Notes under the pieces: model-generated
Seen by the model: the letters and a program-made list of their open reading frames with translations, nothing else
What the model was told of the DNA's origin: nothing
Database searches by the model: none
Shown here: in pieces, positions 32,911 to 41,488 of the stretch
Numbering within the stretch: position 1 is the stretch's first letter
How the letters are laid out: every line of letters begins with the position of its first letter
Translations under genes and position numbers: made by a program
Assembly: GCA_031287855.1 (NCBI GenBank)
Contig: JAITSL010000030.1
Span: forward strand, 1-44,529
Direction: 5' to 3'
Length of the DNA stretch: 44,529 nt
Source of the DNA: Candidatus Endomicrobiellum roisinitermitis
GTDB taxonomy: Bacteria; Elusimicrobiota; Endomicrobiia; Endomicrobiales; Endomicrobiaceae

Positions 32911-34122
32911 TCAAATATCCCATATGGAAATAGAGTTGGCGTTTTCTGTTAAAGGGCGTGGTCTGTCCGTAAGGCAAATTAAGCTTCCATACCCTGTTTT
33001 TTCAATCTTTGCAAACTTTTCAAAAGCATGAACGTCATTTTTATTAGGATTAGATGTCTTCTTTATTTCAATAGGATAAAATTTTCCGTCTCTTTCTATT
33101 AATAAATCAATTTCAGTTTGATTGGAATCCCTATAATAATATAATGATGGAAACAATCCGTTATGGTGATAAGATTTAATTATCTCAGAAATTACAAATG
33201 TTTCAAAAAAAGCTCCATTCATTGCTCCTGTTTCTAAACTTTTTGGAATATTCCAAGATGTAAGATAAGCGCACAAACCAGTATCTGTAAAATAAAGCTT
33301 AGGTTTTTTGGTAAACCGCTTTGCGATATTTTTATAATATGGTTTTAATAAATATACAATACCTGAAGTTTCAAGAATAGAAAGCCATTGTTTTGCAGTA
33401 TTTGGAGAAATTTCAACATCTTTTGCAATATCTGCAATATTTAATTCTTGTCCTGTTCTTGATGCAACAACACTTAAAAATCTTATAAACGACGATACAT
33501 TTTCTATACTTGTAATTTGTCTTACGTCTCTTTCAATATAAGATTGAACGTAAGAAGAATAAAAAAGAGACCACTTAGCATCGCTTTCTGTGTCAATTTC
33601 TGGGAAAGAACCTTTCCAAATAATTCTGTATGTTTCGGATAAATCTTTCTTTTCTAGCAAACATGCAGGAGTAAATGCAGGGATAAACGGTTTTTGAATT
33701 GCTCCTTTGTTTGCCCTTTCATATATTGATAAACCTAACATATTTATAATTGCAATCCTTCCTGCTAAACTTTCTGTAACACCCTTCATAAGAGAATATT
33801 GTTGAGATCCTGTCATCCAAATAGTTCCTTTTTTATCGGAATTGTCAACATACATTTTTATATATTTAAATAGTTCAGGAGCGTACTGTATTTCATCTAT
33901 AAAAACAGGTGGCTTGTAAGTTTGGAAAAAAAAATCTGCTTCATCTTTTGCAAGAAGTAAATCTTTGGGATTATCTAAGGTAACATACTGTCTATTATTT
34001 TTTTCTATATACTGAAGAAGTGTAGTTTTTCCGATTTGCCTCATACCTGTTAAGAGAATAGTTTTAAAACTTTTTGACGCTTCTAAAACAATTTTTTGTA
34101 AAGTTCTTTCCTTATATAGCAC
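32911..34122 (-). CDS. AAA_14/DUF4143 family ATPase (1)
   Basis: 403 residues from GTG at 34122, preceded by GGAGG. Walker A is GMRQIGKTT (about 26-34), Walker B VFIDEIQYAPELF (about 73-85), sensor-type WMTGSQQYSLM. A C-terminal DUF4143 domain (winged helix then a PD-(D/E)XK-like fold: EIDLLIERDGKFYPIEIK, about 343-360) follows. The family is common in gut bacteria; function is unproven. A second, only distantly similar member is at 38.3 kb. It has its own promoter and is intact. Confidence 0.9.
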   Translation of the reverse strand: MLYKERTLQKIVLEASKSFKTILLTGMRQIGKTTLLQYIEKNNRQYVTLDNPKDLLLAKDEADFFFQTYKPPVFIDEIQYAPELFKYIKMYVDNSDKKGTIWMTGSQQYSLMKGVTESLAGRIAIINMLGLSIYERANKGAIQKPFIPAFTPACLLEKKDLSETYRIIWKGSFPEIDTESDAKWSLFYSSYVQSYIERDVRQITSIENVSSFIRFLSVVASRTGQELNIADIAKDVEISPNTAKQWLSILETSGIVYLLKPYYKNIAKRFTKKPKLYFTDTGLCAYLTSWNIPKSLETGAMNGAFFETFVISEIIKSYHHNGLFPSLYYYRDSNQTEIDLLIERDGKFYPIEIKKTSNPNKNDVHAFEKFAKIEKTGYGSLICLTDRPRPLTENANSISIWDI

Positions 34123-34158
34123 AGAACCTCCAATTATGCAAATATGTGATACAGATGC

Positions 34159-34188
34159 ATTTTAGCATAATAGCTTGCTTGTAGTCAA
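34159..34188 (-). promoter_or_regulatory. Promoter of ATPase (1)
   Basis: Minus strand: -35 TTGACT (34183-34188), 18-base spacer, -10 TAAAAT (34159-34164), about 37 bases before the GTG. Confidence 0.55.
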
Positions 34189-34511
34189 TGCAAATCTGCG
34201 GTATAATTGCATTTTTGTATAAACAACCTATTTTATATAAGAATAATTGTCTGATTATTCTGATTATAAAGTTAGAAAAGTGAATGTCTACATACATTAT
34301 AGAGGTTATTAGATATAGTAAACATTTGAAGCTTATTGTAGTCCTTTTTCAAAGTTAAATTCAACATTGTTTTGTAAGTATTGGTATATTGGAAGCGTTT
34401 AATATTGAGTTTAAATAACTTTCGTTTGGCTCTATGAAGGAAAAACGGCAATAATATAATTTTCATTTTTTAAAACTAGGCAAGTCAGATAGTAAAAAAC
34501 TCAAATAAATT
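34189..34511. other. Gene-free AT-rich gap with motif copy 4
   Basis: No credible gene; short minus-strand ORFs here lack ribosome sites and family features. It contains CTAGGCAAGTCAGA (34476-34489), a fourth version of the dispersed motif. An 11-base sequence near 34403 (AATATTGAGTT) recurs inverted with one mismatch near 34515. Confidence 0.4.
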
Positions 34512-34540
34512 TTGAACTCAATATAAATATTTTGTAAAAT
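34512..34540 (+). promoter_or_regulatory. Promoter of the LTA-synthase-like gene
   Basis: -35 TTGAAC (34512-34517), 17-base spacer, -10 TAAAAT (34535-34540), giving a leader of about 40 nt. Confidence 0.55.
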
Positions 34541-34586
34541 AACTTTAAATATACGCATATTTAAAAATGGTAGTTTTTTTTTACAA

Positions 34587-36569
34587 ATGATAATAAAAAC
34601 ATTTAATTTTGAAAAATATGTCGATTGTATAATTAAAATAATACCCTTAAACATCGCTATGTTTTTAATGATGACTTTGTACAGGGTATTTTTTTTCTTT
34701 TATTTTAAAAATGGACTTACATTGGGCGGAGTGTACAGTTCTTTATTTAAATCGTTTATCCTTGGCGCCCAGTTTGACTTATCCATACTTGCCTACATAA
34801 ACTTAGTTGCAATATTCACATTTACTATTTTTCTTATTTTAAAGAATTTACTAGCATTTAAAATTTCTATGTTTTTCTTAAAAGTTTATTATTGTTTAGC
34901 TTTTTTTGCTATTGTTCTTTTAGATATTATAGATTTTGGATTTTACACATTTTTTGACCAACATATTAGTATTTTAGTCTTTGACTTTTTTTCAGATGAT
35001 ACTTCGGCTCTTATAAAAACAATACTTTATGATCACCGCTTTTTGATAGCTTTAATTTCTTTGTTTGTTACAACTTTTATAATATATAAGTTAGTTGCAT
35101 TTACAACATGCAAACTTACGTCTAAACATAGCATTATAGACACTTCCATATTTAATACTGTAACTAAAATGTTGTTTGTTTTACTTGTACCGTTTTTTAC
35201 GTTCTGTTTAGCTAGAGGTACATTTTCTATGTTTCCTTTAGGTAAATTTCATGCTCAAATATCTAGTAACCAGTTTATAAATGATGTGGCATTAACAAGT
35301 GTCCACTCTTTTCAAGATGCATTGGATGCAAAAATTTCTCAAGTAAACAACTATGTTGATATAGCAAAAAAATTTGATGTAAAAAAAGAAGAAATAGATG
35401 TCAACATGTTTAATAAAGTTTCTATTGTTAACACAACAGCGCAAGAAGTAAAACCGAATGTAGTTTTTATTGTTTTGGAAGGTTTTGGTGAACTGCCAAT
35501 ATTGTACAACAATCACAATTTTGACGTTTTAGGTGAGCTCGATAAACATTTTCAAGAAGATTTTGTTTTTTATAATTTTTTATCTGCTGGGAAAATAACT
35601 GTACATGCTTTAGAATCCACAGTGCTTAACATGCCTCAAAGACCATTTTCTTTGCAAGTTACTCAGACTTCAAAAGCGTTTAAACAGTTTTCAAGTTCAA
35701 TAGTTTTGCCATACAAAAAAGCAAATTATCTTACAAAAGCTGTTTATGGTGGAAGTTTGTCATGGAGAAACATCCACAACTTTTTAAAAGCTCAAGGTTT
35801 TGATGAAGTTTATGGTGAAGGTTCTATAGAAAATGAGTATAGACACCAGTGGGGTATAAACGACGCACAATTTTTTGAGTTACTCTTAAGAGAGCTAAAA
35901 AATAGTAATGGCCCTACGTTCATTTATGCAATGTCTACAGCAACTCATCCTCCTTACCAAACGCCTCCATATTACAAGCCGTTAAATATTAATATACCTG
36001 AAGACATTTTACATATGATGCCAGGAGAAGCTAAGTATGGCAACAAAATATTTGAAACTTACCAATTTGCAAATAGAGAAGCTGCAAAGTTTTTAAGTGA
36101 AATAAAAAATTCTGAACTTGCCCAGAATACAATTGTTGTAATAACTGGAGACCACAGTTTAAGGGAGTTTAAAGCTACTGTACCAGAAGAACTGTTCAAA
36201 AAGTATTCAGTTCCAATGTACATGTATGTGCCGGAAAGACTAAGAAAAAATATGGACGTAAACCTTACTGGTTGCCATATGGACATTGCTCCTACATTGT
36301 ACGATTTATCTCTTTCACAAGTGGAATACGTTGCAGCAGGCCAAAGCTTGGTAAAGGATAATATAAGCCATATTGCTTTTAACAGTGATGGGTTTATACT
36401 GGCTAAAGATAAAGCTGTTTTGTATAATCCTGACAATGCAAACACAATATACTTTAATTTTGACACTAAAACTAAAATGTTGGAAATAGCACAAGAAACG
36501 CAAGAACACCAAGAAATGCTTAAATATTATAAAAAAGTAGTTGCTACTTCAAATGATTATTTAAATTAA
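34587..36569 (+). CDS. LTA synthase-like sulfatase-superfamily membrane enzyme
   Basis: 660 residues. Five N-terminal transmembrane segments (between about 20 and 205) are followed by a large periplasmic sulfatase-fold domain. VVFIVLEGFGE (metal-binding Glu298) and SAGKITVHALEST (probable Thr nucleophile about 338) are visible. Further ligands lie in THPPYQTP and VVITGDHSLREF. Relatives make lipoteichoic acid in Gram-positives or transfer phosphoglycerol/phosphoethanolamine to periplasmic glycans or lipids in Gram-negatives; the latter is more likely here. No Shine-Dalgarno is obvious. lemA and the htpX-like gene follow closely, implying an envelope operon. Confidence 0.88.
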   Translation: MIIKTFNFEKYVDCIIKIIPLNIAMFLMMTLYRVFFFFYFKNGLTLGGVYSSLFKSFILGAQFDLSILAYINLVAIFTFTIFLILKNLLAFKISMFFLKVYYCLAFFAIVLLDIIDFGFYTFFDQHISILVFDFFSDDTSALIKTILYDHRFLIALISLFVTTFIIYKLVAFTTCKLTSKHSIIDTSIFNTVTKMLFVLLVPFFTFCLARGTFSMFPLGKFHAQISSNQFINDVALTSVHSFQDALDAKISQVNNYVDIAKKFDVKKEEIDVNMFNKVSIVNTTAQEVKPNVVFIVLEGFGELPILYNNHNFDVLGELDKHFQEDFVFYNFLSAGKITVHALESTVLNMPQRPFSLQVTQTSKAFKQFSSSIVLPYKKANYLTKAVYGGSLSWRNIHNFLKAQGFDEVYGEGSIENEYRHQWGINDAQFFELLLRELKNSNGPTFIYAMSTATHPPYQTPPYYKPLNINIPEDILHMMPGEAKYGNKIFETYQFANREAAKFLSEIKNSELAQNTIVVITGDHSLREFKATVPEELFKKYSVPMYMYVPERLRKNMDVNLTGCHMDIAPTLYDLSLSQVEYVAAGQSLVKDNISHIAFNSDGFILAKDKAVLYNPDNANTIYFNFDTKTKMLEIAQETQEHQEMLKYYKKVVATSNDYLN

Positions 36570-36588
36570 GAATGTTGGAGGCTATTAT

Positions 36589-37149
36589 ATGCAAGCTTTT
36601 ATGATTATGGGTGTTTTAATTGCCCTTATAGGAGCATACGTACTTTTAATTTACAACAAACTTGTAACTTTTAAAAACAGGGTAATAGAATCTTGGAGCG
36701 ACGTAGAAGTACAAATGAGGCGTCGTTACGACTTAATACCTACCCTTGTTGAAACTGTTAAAAGTTACGCTTTACATGAAAAAAATACTTTAGATGCAGT
36801 TATAAAAGCTAGAAATACAGCTGTTAGTGTAATTAGTATTGAAGATAAAGCAAAAGCAGAAAATGTTTTGTCTGGCACGTTAAAGTCTCTTTTTGCACTA
36901 TCTGAAAATTACCCTAACCTTAAAGCAAACGAGAATTTTTTAGAGCTTCAAAAAGAACTTGCAAATACAGAAAACAAAATACAAGCAAGTCGCAGATTTT
37001 ACAACTCAAACGTTCTTGCTTTAAATATCAGGCTTGAAGCGTTTCCAAGCAACATTATTGGTAAGATGTTTAATTTTGAAAAACAAAATTTCTTTAAATT
37101 AAACGAGTCAGAACAAAATGCAAAAAATCCTGTGAAGGTCTCTTTTTAG
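36589..37149 (+). CDS. lemA: LemA family protein
   Basis: 186 residues. N-terminal transmembrane helix (about 3-22), then the helical LemA core NRVIESWSDVEVQMRRRYDL (about 31-50) with IPTLVETVKSY, and FYNSNVLALNIRLEAFPSNI near the C-terminus. Function is unclear; lemA is repeatedly found next to M48 peptidases, as here. GGAGG lies 8 bases before the ATG. The M48 gene starts 4 bases after its stop. Confidence 0.95.
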   Translation: MQAFMIMGVLIALIGAYVLLIYNKLVTFKNRVIESWSDVEVQMRRRYDLIPTLVETVKSYALHEKNTLDAVIKARNTAVSVISIEDKAKAENVLSGTLKSLFALSENYPNLKANENFLELQKELANTENKIQASRRFYNSNVLALNIRLEAFPSNIIGKMFNFEKQNFFKLNESEQNAKNPVKVSF

Positions 37150-37153
37150 TTAA

Positions 37154-38167
37154 ATGGCAAAGATTACAACTTATGATTTTATAGACTCTAACACTAAAAA
37201 GACAATTTGGTTAATGGTATTGTTTTTTATTAGTTTAATTGTGTTTGTATATTTAGGAATTTTGTGTGTAAGTATACTACGACTTGAAAATGTACCAAAA
37301 GAATATTCTCAAATATACACTCAAAGTTCTGTGGTTGCTCTTACTAACCAAACTGCAATGTATGTTTTACCTATAGTTTCTGCTGTAGCAATTTTGTGGA
37401 TTTTGATAAGTTATTATTCTGGCCACCAGTTTATTTTGTCTACTGTTAAAGCTGTAGAACTTAATAAGCAAAATGCTCCGGAAATAGTAAAAATTGTAGA
37501 AGATATTGCTATAGCTGCTGGTCTTCCTATGCCTAAAGTGTACTCCATAAATGATACTGGCATAAACGCTTTTGCTACGGGCCAAGACCCAGAGCATTCT
37601 TGCGTTGTGCTAACTAAAGGGATAATAAACGGGTTAGAAAAAGGTGAGTTAGAAGGTGTTATTGCTCATGAAATGGCACATATAGGCAACAGGGACATAA
37701 AACTCATGCTTGTAATGGTTGTATGTATTAGTTTTGCAACTATTATTGCAGAGATGCTTTTAAGAATATCATTAACAGCGCGGGCAAACAAGTCTAAAAA
37801 TAGTGCAGGTGCGATACAAATGTTTTTATTTGTTTTTGCAATATCTTTATATGTTTATGGATATTTATTAGCTCCATTGATAAAGTTTGCAGTTTCTCGT
37901 ACAAGGGAATTTCAAGCTGATGCAACAGCTGCTTTAATAACTAGAAATCCGCAAGGGTTGATAAGCGCTTTAGAGAAAATTTCTGGTAATTCTATAGTAA
38001 AAAATTTAAGCGATAAGCAGACAATGTCGCCAATGTGTATAGCAAACCCTTTAATAAAAAGCAAACAAAATACTTTCTTTTCAAAAATTTCTGGTCTTTT
38101 TGCAACTCACCCGCCAATAGAGGAAAGAATAAAAGCTCTTAAAATTATGGATAGATACGGACAATAA
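37154..38167 (+). CDS. M48 family membrane metalloprotease (HtpX-like)
   Basis: 337 residues. Transmembrane segments lie at about 18-40 and 70-88, then the zinc motif HEMAH (His172, Glu173, His176), two more hydrophobic segments (about 183-203 and 222-242), and SRTREFQADATAA carrying the third ligand Glu. HtpX proteases degrade misfolded membrane proteins facing the cytoplasm. The lemA-M48 pair is conserved in many phyla. It converges with the second DUF4143 ATPase over a 167-base gap without a clear terminator. Confidence 0.92.
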   Translation: MAKITTYDFIDSNTKKTIWLMVLFFISLIVFVYLGILCVSILRLENVPKEYSQIYTQSSVVALTNQTAMYVLPIVSAVAILWILISYYSGHQFILSTVKAVELNKQNAPEIVKIVEDIAIAAGLPMPKVYSINDTGINAFATGQDPEHSCVVLTKGIINGLEKGELEGVIAHEMAHIGNRDIKLMLVMVVCISFATIIAEMLLRISLTARANKSKNSAGAIQMFLFVFAISLYVYGYLLAPLIKFAVSRTREFQADATAALITRNPQGLISALEKISGNSIVKNLSDKQTMSPMCIANPLIKSKQNTFFSKISGLFATHPPIEERIKALKIMDRYGQ

Positions 38168-38334
38168 TACACCAAGAGTCTATCTAAAAGCACTAGTATT
38201 TTATAATTTTTCAAAAATATGATTTACTAATTTAAATACTCTTTATCTTATAGCATGTAGGATTTTAGTACTATAAGGTTCTACCGGTTTCGACAAAATT
38301 TGCTATGACATATTGAATATTGGTAAAATTTTTT

Positions 38335-39582
38335 TTATATTTGTTCCAACAGCCAATTTAAAATATTTTTGACGATTATTCCCTCATAAGATTTAACAAA
38401 AGGCGTGTCTGCCGTTAATATTGTTTTTTTATAGTTGTCTTTTAAGGTCATAAGCGATGTAAGTTCGCGTTGTTTTGTGTTTTCGTTTAGCATTGTTTGC
38501 GTCACTTGATAATACTCAACACCCTCAACATCTTCAACTACAAAATCTATTTCTGCAGATTTCATTTTTGCATCTTTTTTATCATAAATGTCAAACTTGC
38601 CGACATAAACTTTAAATCCGCGTCTTATTAGTTCCAAATAAACAATATTTTCTAAAATTCTACCACTGTCGCAATCCTTGTCACCAAGCAAATAATACCT
38701 TAAACCTATATCTGAAAGATAATATTTGTCCTGCGTTCTTAAGAGATTTTTCCCTTTAATATCATATCTTTGCACCTTATAGAAAATATAGCTGTCGCAC
38801 AAGGCGTCGATATAATTTTCAAGCGTTTGTGAATGAATTTTAAACCCCTCAGAAGACATAATGTCGCTTATTTTTTTTATAGACGTTAAGTTGCCTATAT
38901 TGTCTGCCATAAAACGAATTACTCGCTCTAAACGAGATATGTCCTGTACTTTTTTGTGTTCTCCAACATCTTTTAAGACTATGGAATTATATATTCCGGA
39001 TATATATTCTTGTATTTGCAAGGATAAATTTTGAACGTTATTTTGCACAATCATTTGAGCAACATATGGGAATCCACTAAATCTTAGATATTGCTGAAGC
39101 AGGCTGCTCTTGTCTTGATCTTTGTCAAAAATATCGTTATATTCCTTAAATGATAAAGGCAAAATATGTAGCTCTATATAACGTCCAGCAAGCATAGTAG
39201 CCCACTGACCGGATTGGAAATGTGAGTTTGATCCCGTTAAGTATAAATCAACATTGCCTTTAATAAACAACCCATCTGCGGCACGCTGAAAGTCTTTGAC
39301 ATTTTGAATTTCATCTAAAAAGACATAATTTTTCTTATCATTTAATAACTTGGATTGAACATAGTCAAATAATATTTTCCAGTCTAATAAGTTATGATAA
39401 TTAGGGTCTTCAAGATTTATGTTTATTATTTGACTTTTACCTACACCTTCAGACAGCAATTTTTCTTGATATAATTTAAACAAAGTTGACTTGCCCGAAC
39501 GGCGAATGCCTGTAATAATTTTAATTACTTGTTTGTCTTTCCAAGATACTAGTTTTTGAATATACTGCAGTCTTTGAAACAT
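38335..39582 (-). CDS. AAA_14/DUF4143 family ATPase (2)
   Basis: 415 residues from the ATG at 39582, supported by AAAAGGAG 9 bases upstream; an earlier in-frame ATG at 39615 is less likely. Walker A is GIRRSGKST (about 25-33), Walker B NYVFLDEIQNVKDF, sensor LYLTGSNS. The C-terminal DUF4143 has AEIDFVVEDVEGVEYYQVTQ. It is clearly a different subfamily from the ATPase at 33 kb (GIRRSGKST versus GMRQIGKTT type). Its composition looks slightly richer in G+C than its surroundings, possibly a recent arrival. Confidence 0.9.
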   Translation of the reverse strand: MFQRLQYIQKLVSWKDKQVIKIITGIRRSGKSTLFKLYQEKLLSEGVGKSQIININLEDPNYHNLLDWKILFDYVQSKLLNDKKNYVFLDEIQNVKDFQRAADGLFIKGNVDLYLTGSNSHFQSGQWATMLAGRYIELHILPLSFKEYNDIFDKDQDKSSLLQQYLRFSGFPYVAQMIVQNNVQNLSLQIQEYISGIYNSIVLKDVGEHKKVQDISRLERVIRFMADNIGNLTSIKKISDIMSSEGFKIHSQTLENYIDALCDSYIFYKVQRYDIKGKNLLRTQDKYYLSDIGLRYYLLGDKDCDSGRILENIVYLELIRRGFKVYVGKFDIYDKKDAKMKSAEIDFVVEDVEGVEYYQVTQTMLNENTKQRELTSLMTLKDNYKKTILTADTPFVKSYEGIIVKNILNWLLEQI

Positions 39583-39748
39583 AATGATGTCTCCTTTTAT
39601 TAAAAGACAACACAAATATACTATAAAAATTCATAATTTACAATGCTTCTTTAGGTTTATTTATAAAAACATATAATTTATTTGATTTTTTTATAATTTA
39701 TGATAAATTTTAATTAAACAGAACCAAATTTGTGCCTGGCATTTTCTC

Positions 39749-39762
39749 CTGACTTATCTGGT
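39749..39762 (-). repeat. Dispersed intergenic motif, copy 5
   Basis: The reverse complement reads CCAGATAAGTCAGG, sharing AAGTCAGG with copies 3 and 4. It lies in the 340-base gap between ATPase (2) and the macro-domain gene. Apart from the two palindromes below, nothing else is recognised in this gap. Confidence 0.3.
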
Positions 39763-39765
39763 TTT

Positions 39766-39777
39766 GTAAACGTTTAC
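39766..39777. promoter_or_regulatory. Perfect 12-bp palindrome, LacI/CcpA-operator-like
   Basis: GTAAACGTTTAC; with flanks, TGTAAACGTTTACT is one base from the half-symmetric cre-type consensus bound by LacI-family repressors (central CG). It lies about 180 bases upstream of ATPase (2). No regulator gene is nearby. Confidence 0.3.
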
Positions 39778-39801
39778 TTAACACTAACTTAAATGCATAA
39801 A

Positions 39802-39837
39802 ATAGCATAAGGCTATGTTAACATAGCCTTATGCTAT
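39802..39837 (-). terminator. Perfect 36-bp palindrome, probable terminator of the macro-domain gene
   Basis: Two 18-base arms centred on GTTAAC are perfectly self-complementary (39802-39819 and 39820-39837). Read on the minus strand it lies about 85 bases after the macro-domain stop and is followed by TTTT, so it could end that transcript. The stem is longer and more perfect than a usual terminator. Confidence 0.5.
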
Positions 39838-39922
39838 AGTTTAAACTCTTTAGTTAAGCTTTTACTAGATATTTATAGTTACCCTTATGTTTAAATTACC
39901 CAAAAGATTACGCCAAGAGGTA

Positions 39923-40609
39923 TTAAATTAAAGATTCGTAAATTTTGTAGTTTTCTTTCCCATCTGAACCATAGCAAACAATAATTATTTCGTCAAAATC
40001 TCTGTTATTAGAAACAAGAAAAGTTTTTATAGCATTTAAAGCTATGGGCGCTGCTTTATCTTTTGGATAGCCAAATATGGCAGTTGAAATACAAGGAAAA
40101 GCTATAGTGCGTAGATTGTTTGTTTTTGCAACTTGTAAAGAGCTTGTGTAGGCACTTGCAAGTAGATTAGAAGCTTGCGTGTCAGAATAGTTTGAGTATA
40201 CTGGCCCAACTGCATGTATAATAAAACGAGCAGTCAAATTAAATCCTGGCGTTATTTTTGCATCTCCAATATTGCATCTGTCTATACTTGATCCTGGAAT
40301 AAAGGGTATATTATTCTTTATATATGAATCTAACAAATTGTGTCCTGCAGCACCATATATAGCACCGCAGACACCACCTCCGGGATTAAGTTGTGCGTTG
40401 GCAGCATTTACTATAGCATCAACTGGTATTTTTGTAATATCTTCGTAAACTAAGCTAACTTTTCCTTTAGTAATTTTTTTGTAACTAGTGTCACCGCTAT
40501 TTGTACTATTATTTTCGTTAATGCGTTGGACAGTATTTGAAGCATTATCTTTTGAGCAACCTAAAAAGAATATTATCGTAAAAAATAAAATTACAGTAAG
40601 CTGTTTCAT
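39923..40609 (-). CDS. Predicted lipoprotein with macro domain (ADP-ribose binding/hydrolase)
   Basis: 228 residues. A signal peptide ends in the lipobox FLGC (Cys18), then a Ser/Asn-rich linker (about 19-45). A complete macro domain follows from about 47: VDAIVNAANAQLNPGGGVCG is the ADP-ribose-binding signature, then FIIHAVGPVYSN and FPCISTAIFGYP. Cytoplasmic relatives (YmdB, Af1521 type) hydrolyse O-acetyl-ADP-ribose or remove ADP-ribose from proteins. Here the sequence predicts membrane anchoring outside the cytoplasm, which is unusual. GGAGG precedes the ATG with good spacing. It could act on ADP-ribosylated surface or host-derived molecules, but this is inference. Confidence 0.85.
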   Translation of the reverse strand: MKQLTVILFFTIIFFLGCSKDNASNTVQRINENNSTNSGDTSYKKITKGKVSLVYEDITKIPVDAIVNAANAQLNPGGGVCGAIYGAAGHNLLDSYIKNNIPFIPGSSIDRCNIGDAKITPGFNLTARFIIHAVGPVYSNYSDTQASNLLASAYTSSLQVAKTNNLRTIAFPCISTAIFGYPKDKAAPIALNAIKTFLVSNNRDFDEIIIVCYGSDGKENYKIYESLI

Positions 40610-40653
40610 TTACTAATTCCTCCGGATTATAAATTATCAATTGTCTTTATTAA

Positions 40654-40683
40654 ATTATAGCTTATCTTTTTTATATGAAGCAA
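40654..40683 (-). promoter_or_regulatory. Candidate promoter of the macro-domain gene
   Basis: Minus strand: -35 TTGCTT (40678-40683), 18-base spacer, -10 TATAAT (40654-40659), 45 bases before the ATG. Confidence 0.5.
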
Positions 40684-40723
40684 ACACTAAAATGAAAAAA
40701 AGTGATGAAATAAATTGCAAACT

Positions 40724-41479
40724 TTAATAAATGTCTATAGAAATAGGGCAATGGTCAGATCCTAAAGTTTTGTTTGCTATGTTAGCTGCTTTTAAAAATT
40801 TGGTTGCGCTTTTTGAAACAAAAAAGTAGTCTATTCTCCAACCAACATTTCTTTCTCTAGAATCTGTTTTGTAGTCCCACCAAGTATAGTTGCTAGGTTC
40901 ATTGTTAAAATGTCTAAACGTGTCAACAAAATTGCTAGCAACAAGCTTATCTAGTTTTTCTCTTTCTATTAGCATAAACCCTGAAGTTTCTTTGTTTTGT
41001 TTTGGTCTTGCTAAATCTATTGGCAAGTGTGCAGTGTTATAATCTCCACATATAATTACATCTACATTTTTTAAAGCTTTAATATATTCTAAAAAATAAT
41101 CATAAAATTCTAGCTTATAGTTAAGACGATCTTTTGATGCTCCACCGTTTGGAAAGTATACATTAAAAAGCACAAACTTTTCAAAATCAAGTTTTAAGAC
41201 TCTCCCTTCTTTGTCAAACTTTTCATTTTCTACACTAGCGCTTACAGATTTTGGCTTTATTTTAGACCACACAGCAACACCGCTATAGCCTTTTTTTTCT
41301 GCGCAGGAACAATAAAAATTGTATTCTTTTATTGTCTCTACATCTTTTGGAAATTTAGCTTTGTCTGCTTTTGTTTCTTGCACACATACAATTTCAGCAT
41401 TTTCTTGATTAAACCAGTTAAGAAAGTTCTTTTTATATATTGCTCTTATACCATTTACGTTCCAAGACACTATTTTCAT
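40724..41479 (-). CDS. xth: Exodeoxyribonuclease III (AP endonuclease)
   Basis: 251 residues, normal length. EEP fold: MKIVSWNVNGIRA, IVCVQETKAD (Glu34 metal ligand), CGDYNTAHLPIDLARP (Asp/Asn pair near 145-147), WRIDYFFVS and GSDHCPISIDI (catalytic Asp-His at the end). It cleaves at abasic sites in base excision repair. AAGGAATT lies just upstream of the ATG, which follows 9 bases after the stop of the broken surface-repeat gene on the same strand. Confidence 0.96.
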   Translation of the reverse strand: MKIVSWNVNGIRAIYKKNFLNWFNQENAEIVCVQETKADKAKFPKDVETIKEYNFYCSCAEKKGYSGVAVWSKIKPKSVSASVENEKFDKEGRVLKLDFEKFVLFNVYFPNGGASKDRLNYKLEFYDYFLEYIKALKNVDVIICGDYNTAHLPIDLARPKQNKETSGFMLIEREKLDKLVASNFVDTFRHFNNEPSNYTWWDYKTDSRERNVGWRIDYFFVSKSATKFLKAANIANKTLGSDHCPISIDIY

Positions 41480-41488
41480 TTTAATTCC

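Noticed and set aside
34112-34654. Small minus-strand ORFs in the gap before the LTA-synthase-like gene
   Set aside because: Low-complexity Ile/Lys/Tyr-rich translations, no ribosome sites, and they cover two good promoters.
38286-38295. GGTTTCGACA, resembling the 5' end of tmRNA
   Set aside because: Only ten bases match; there is no matching acceptor end, no tag frame and no space before the gene starting at 38335.
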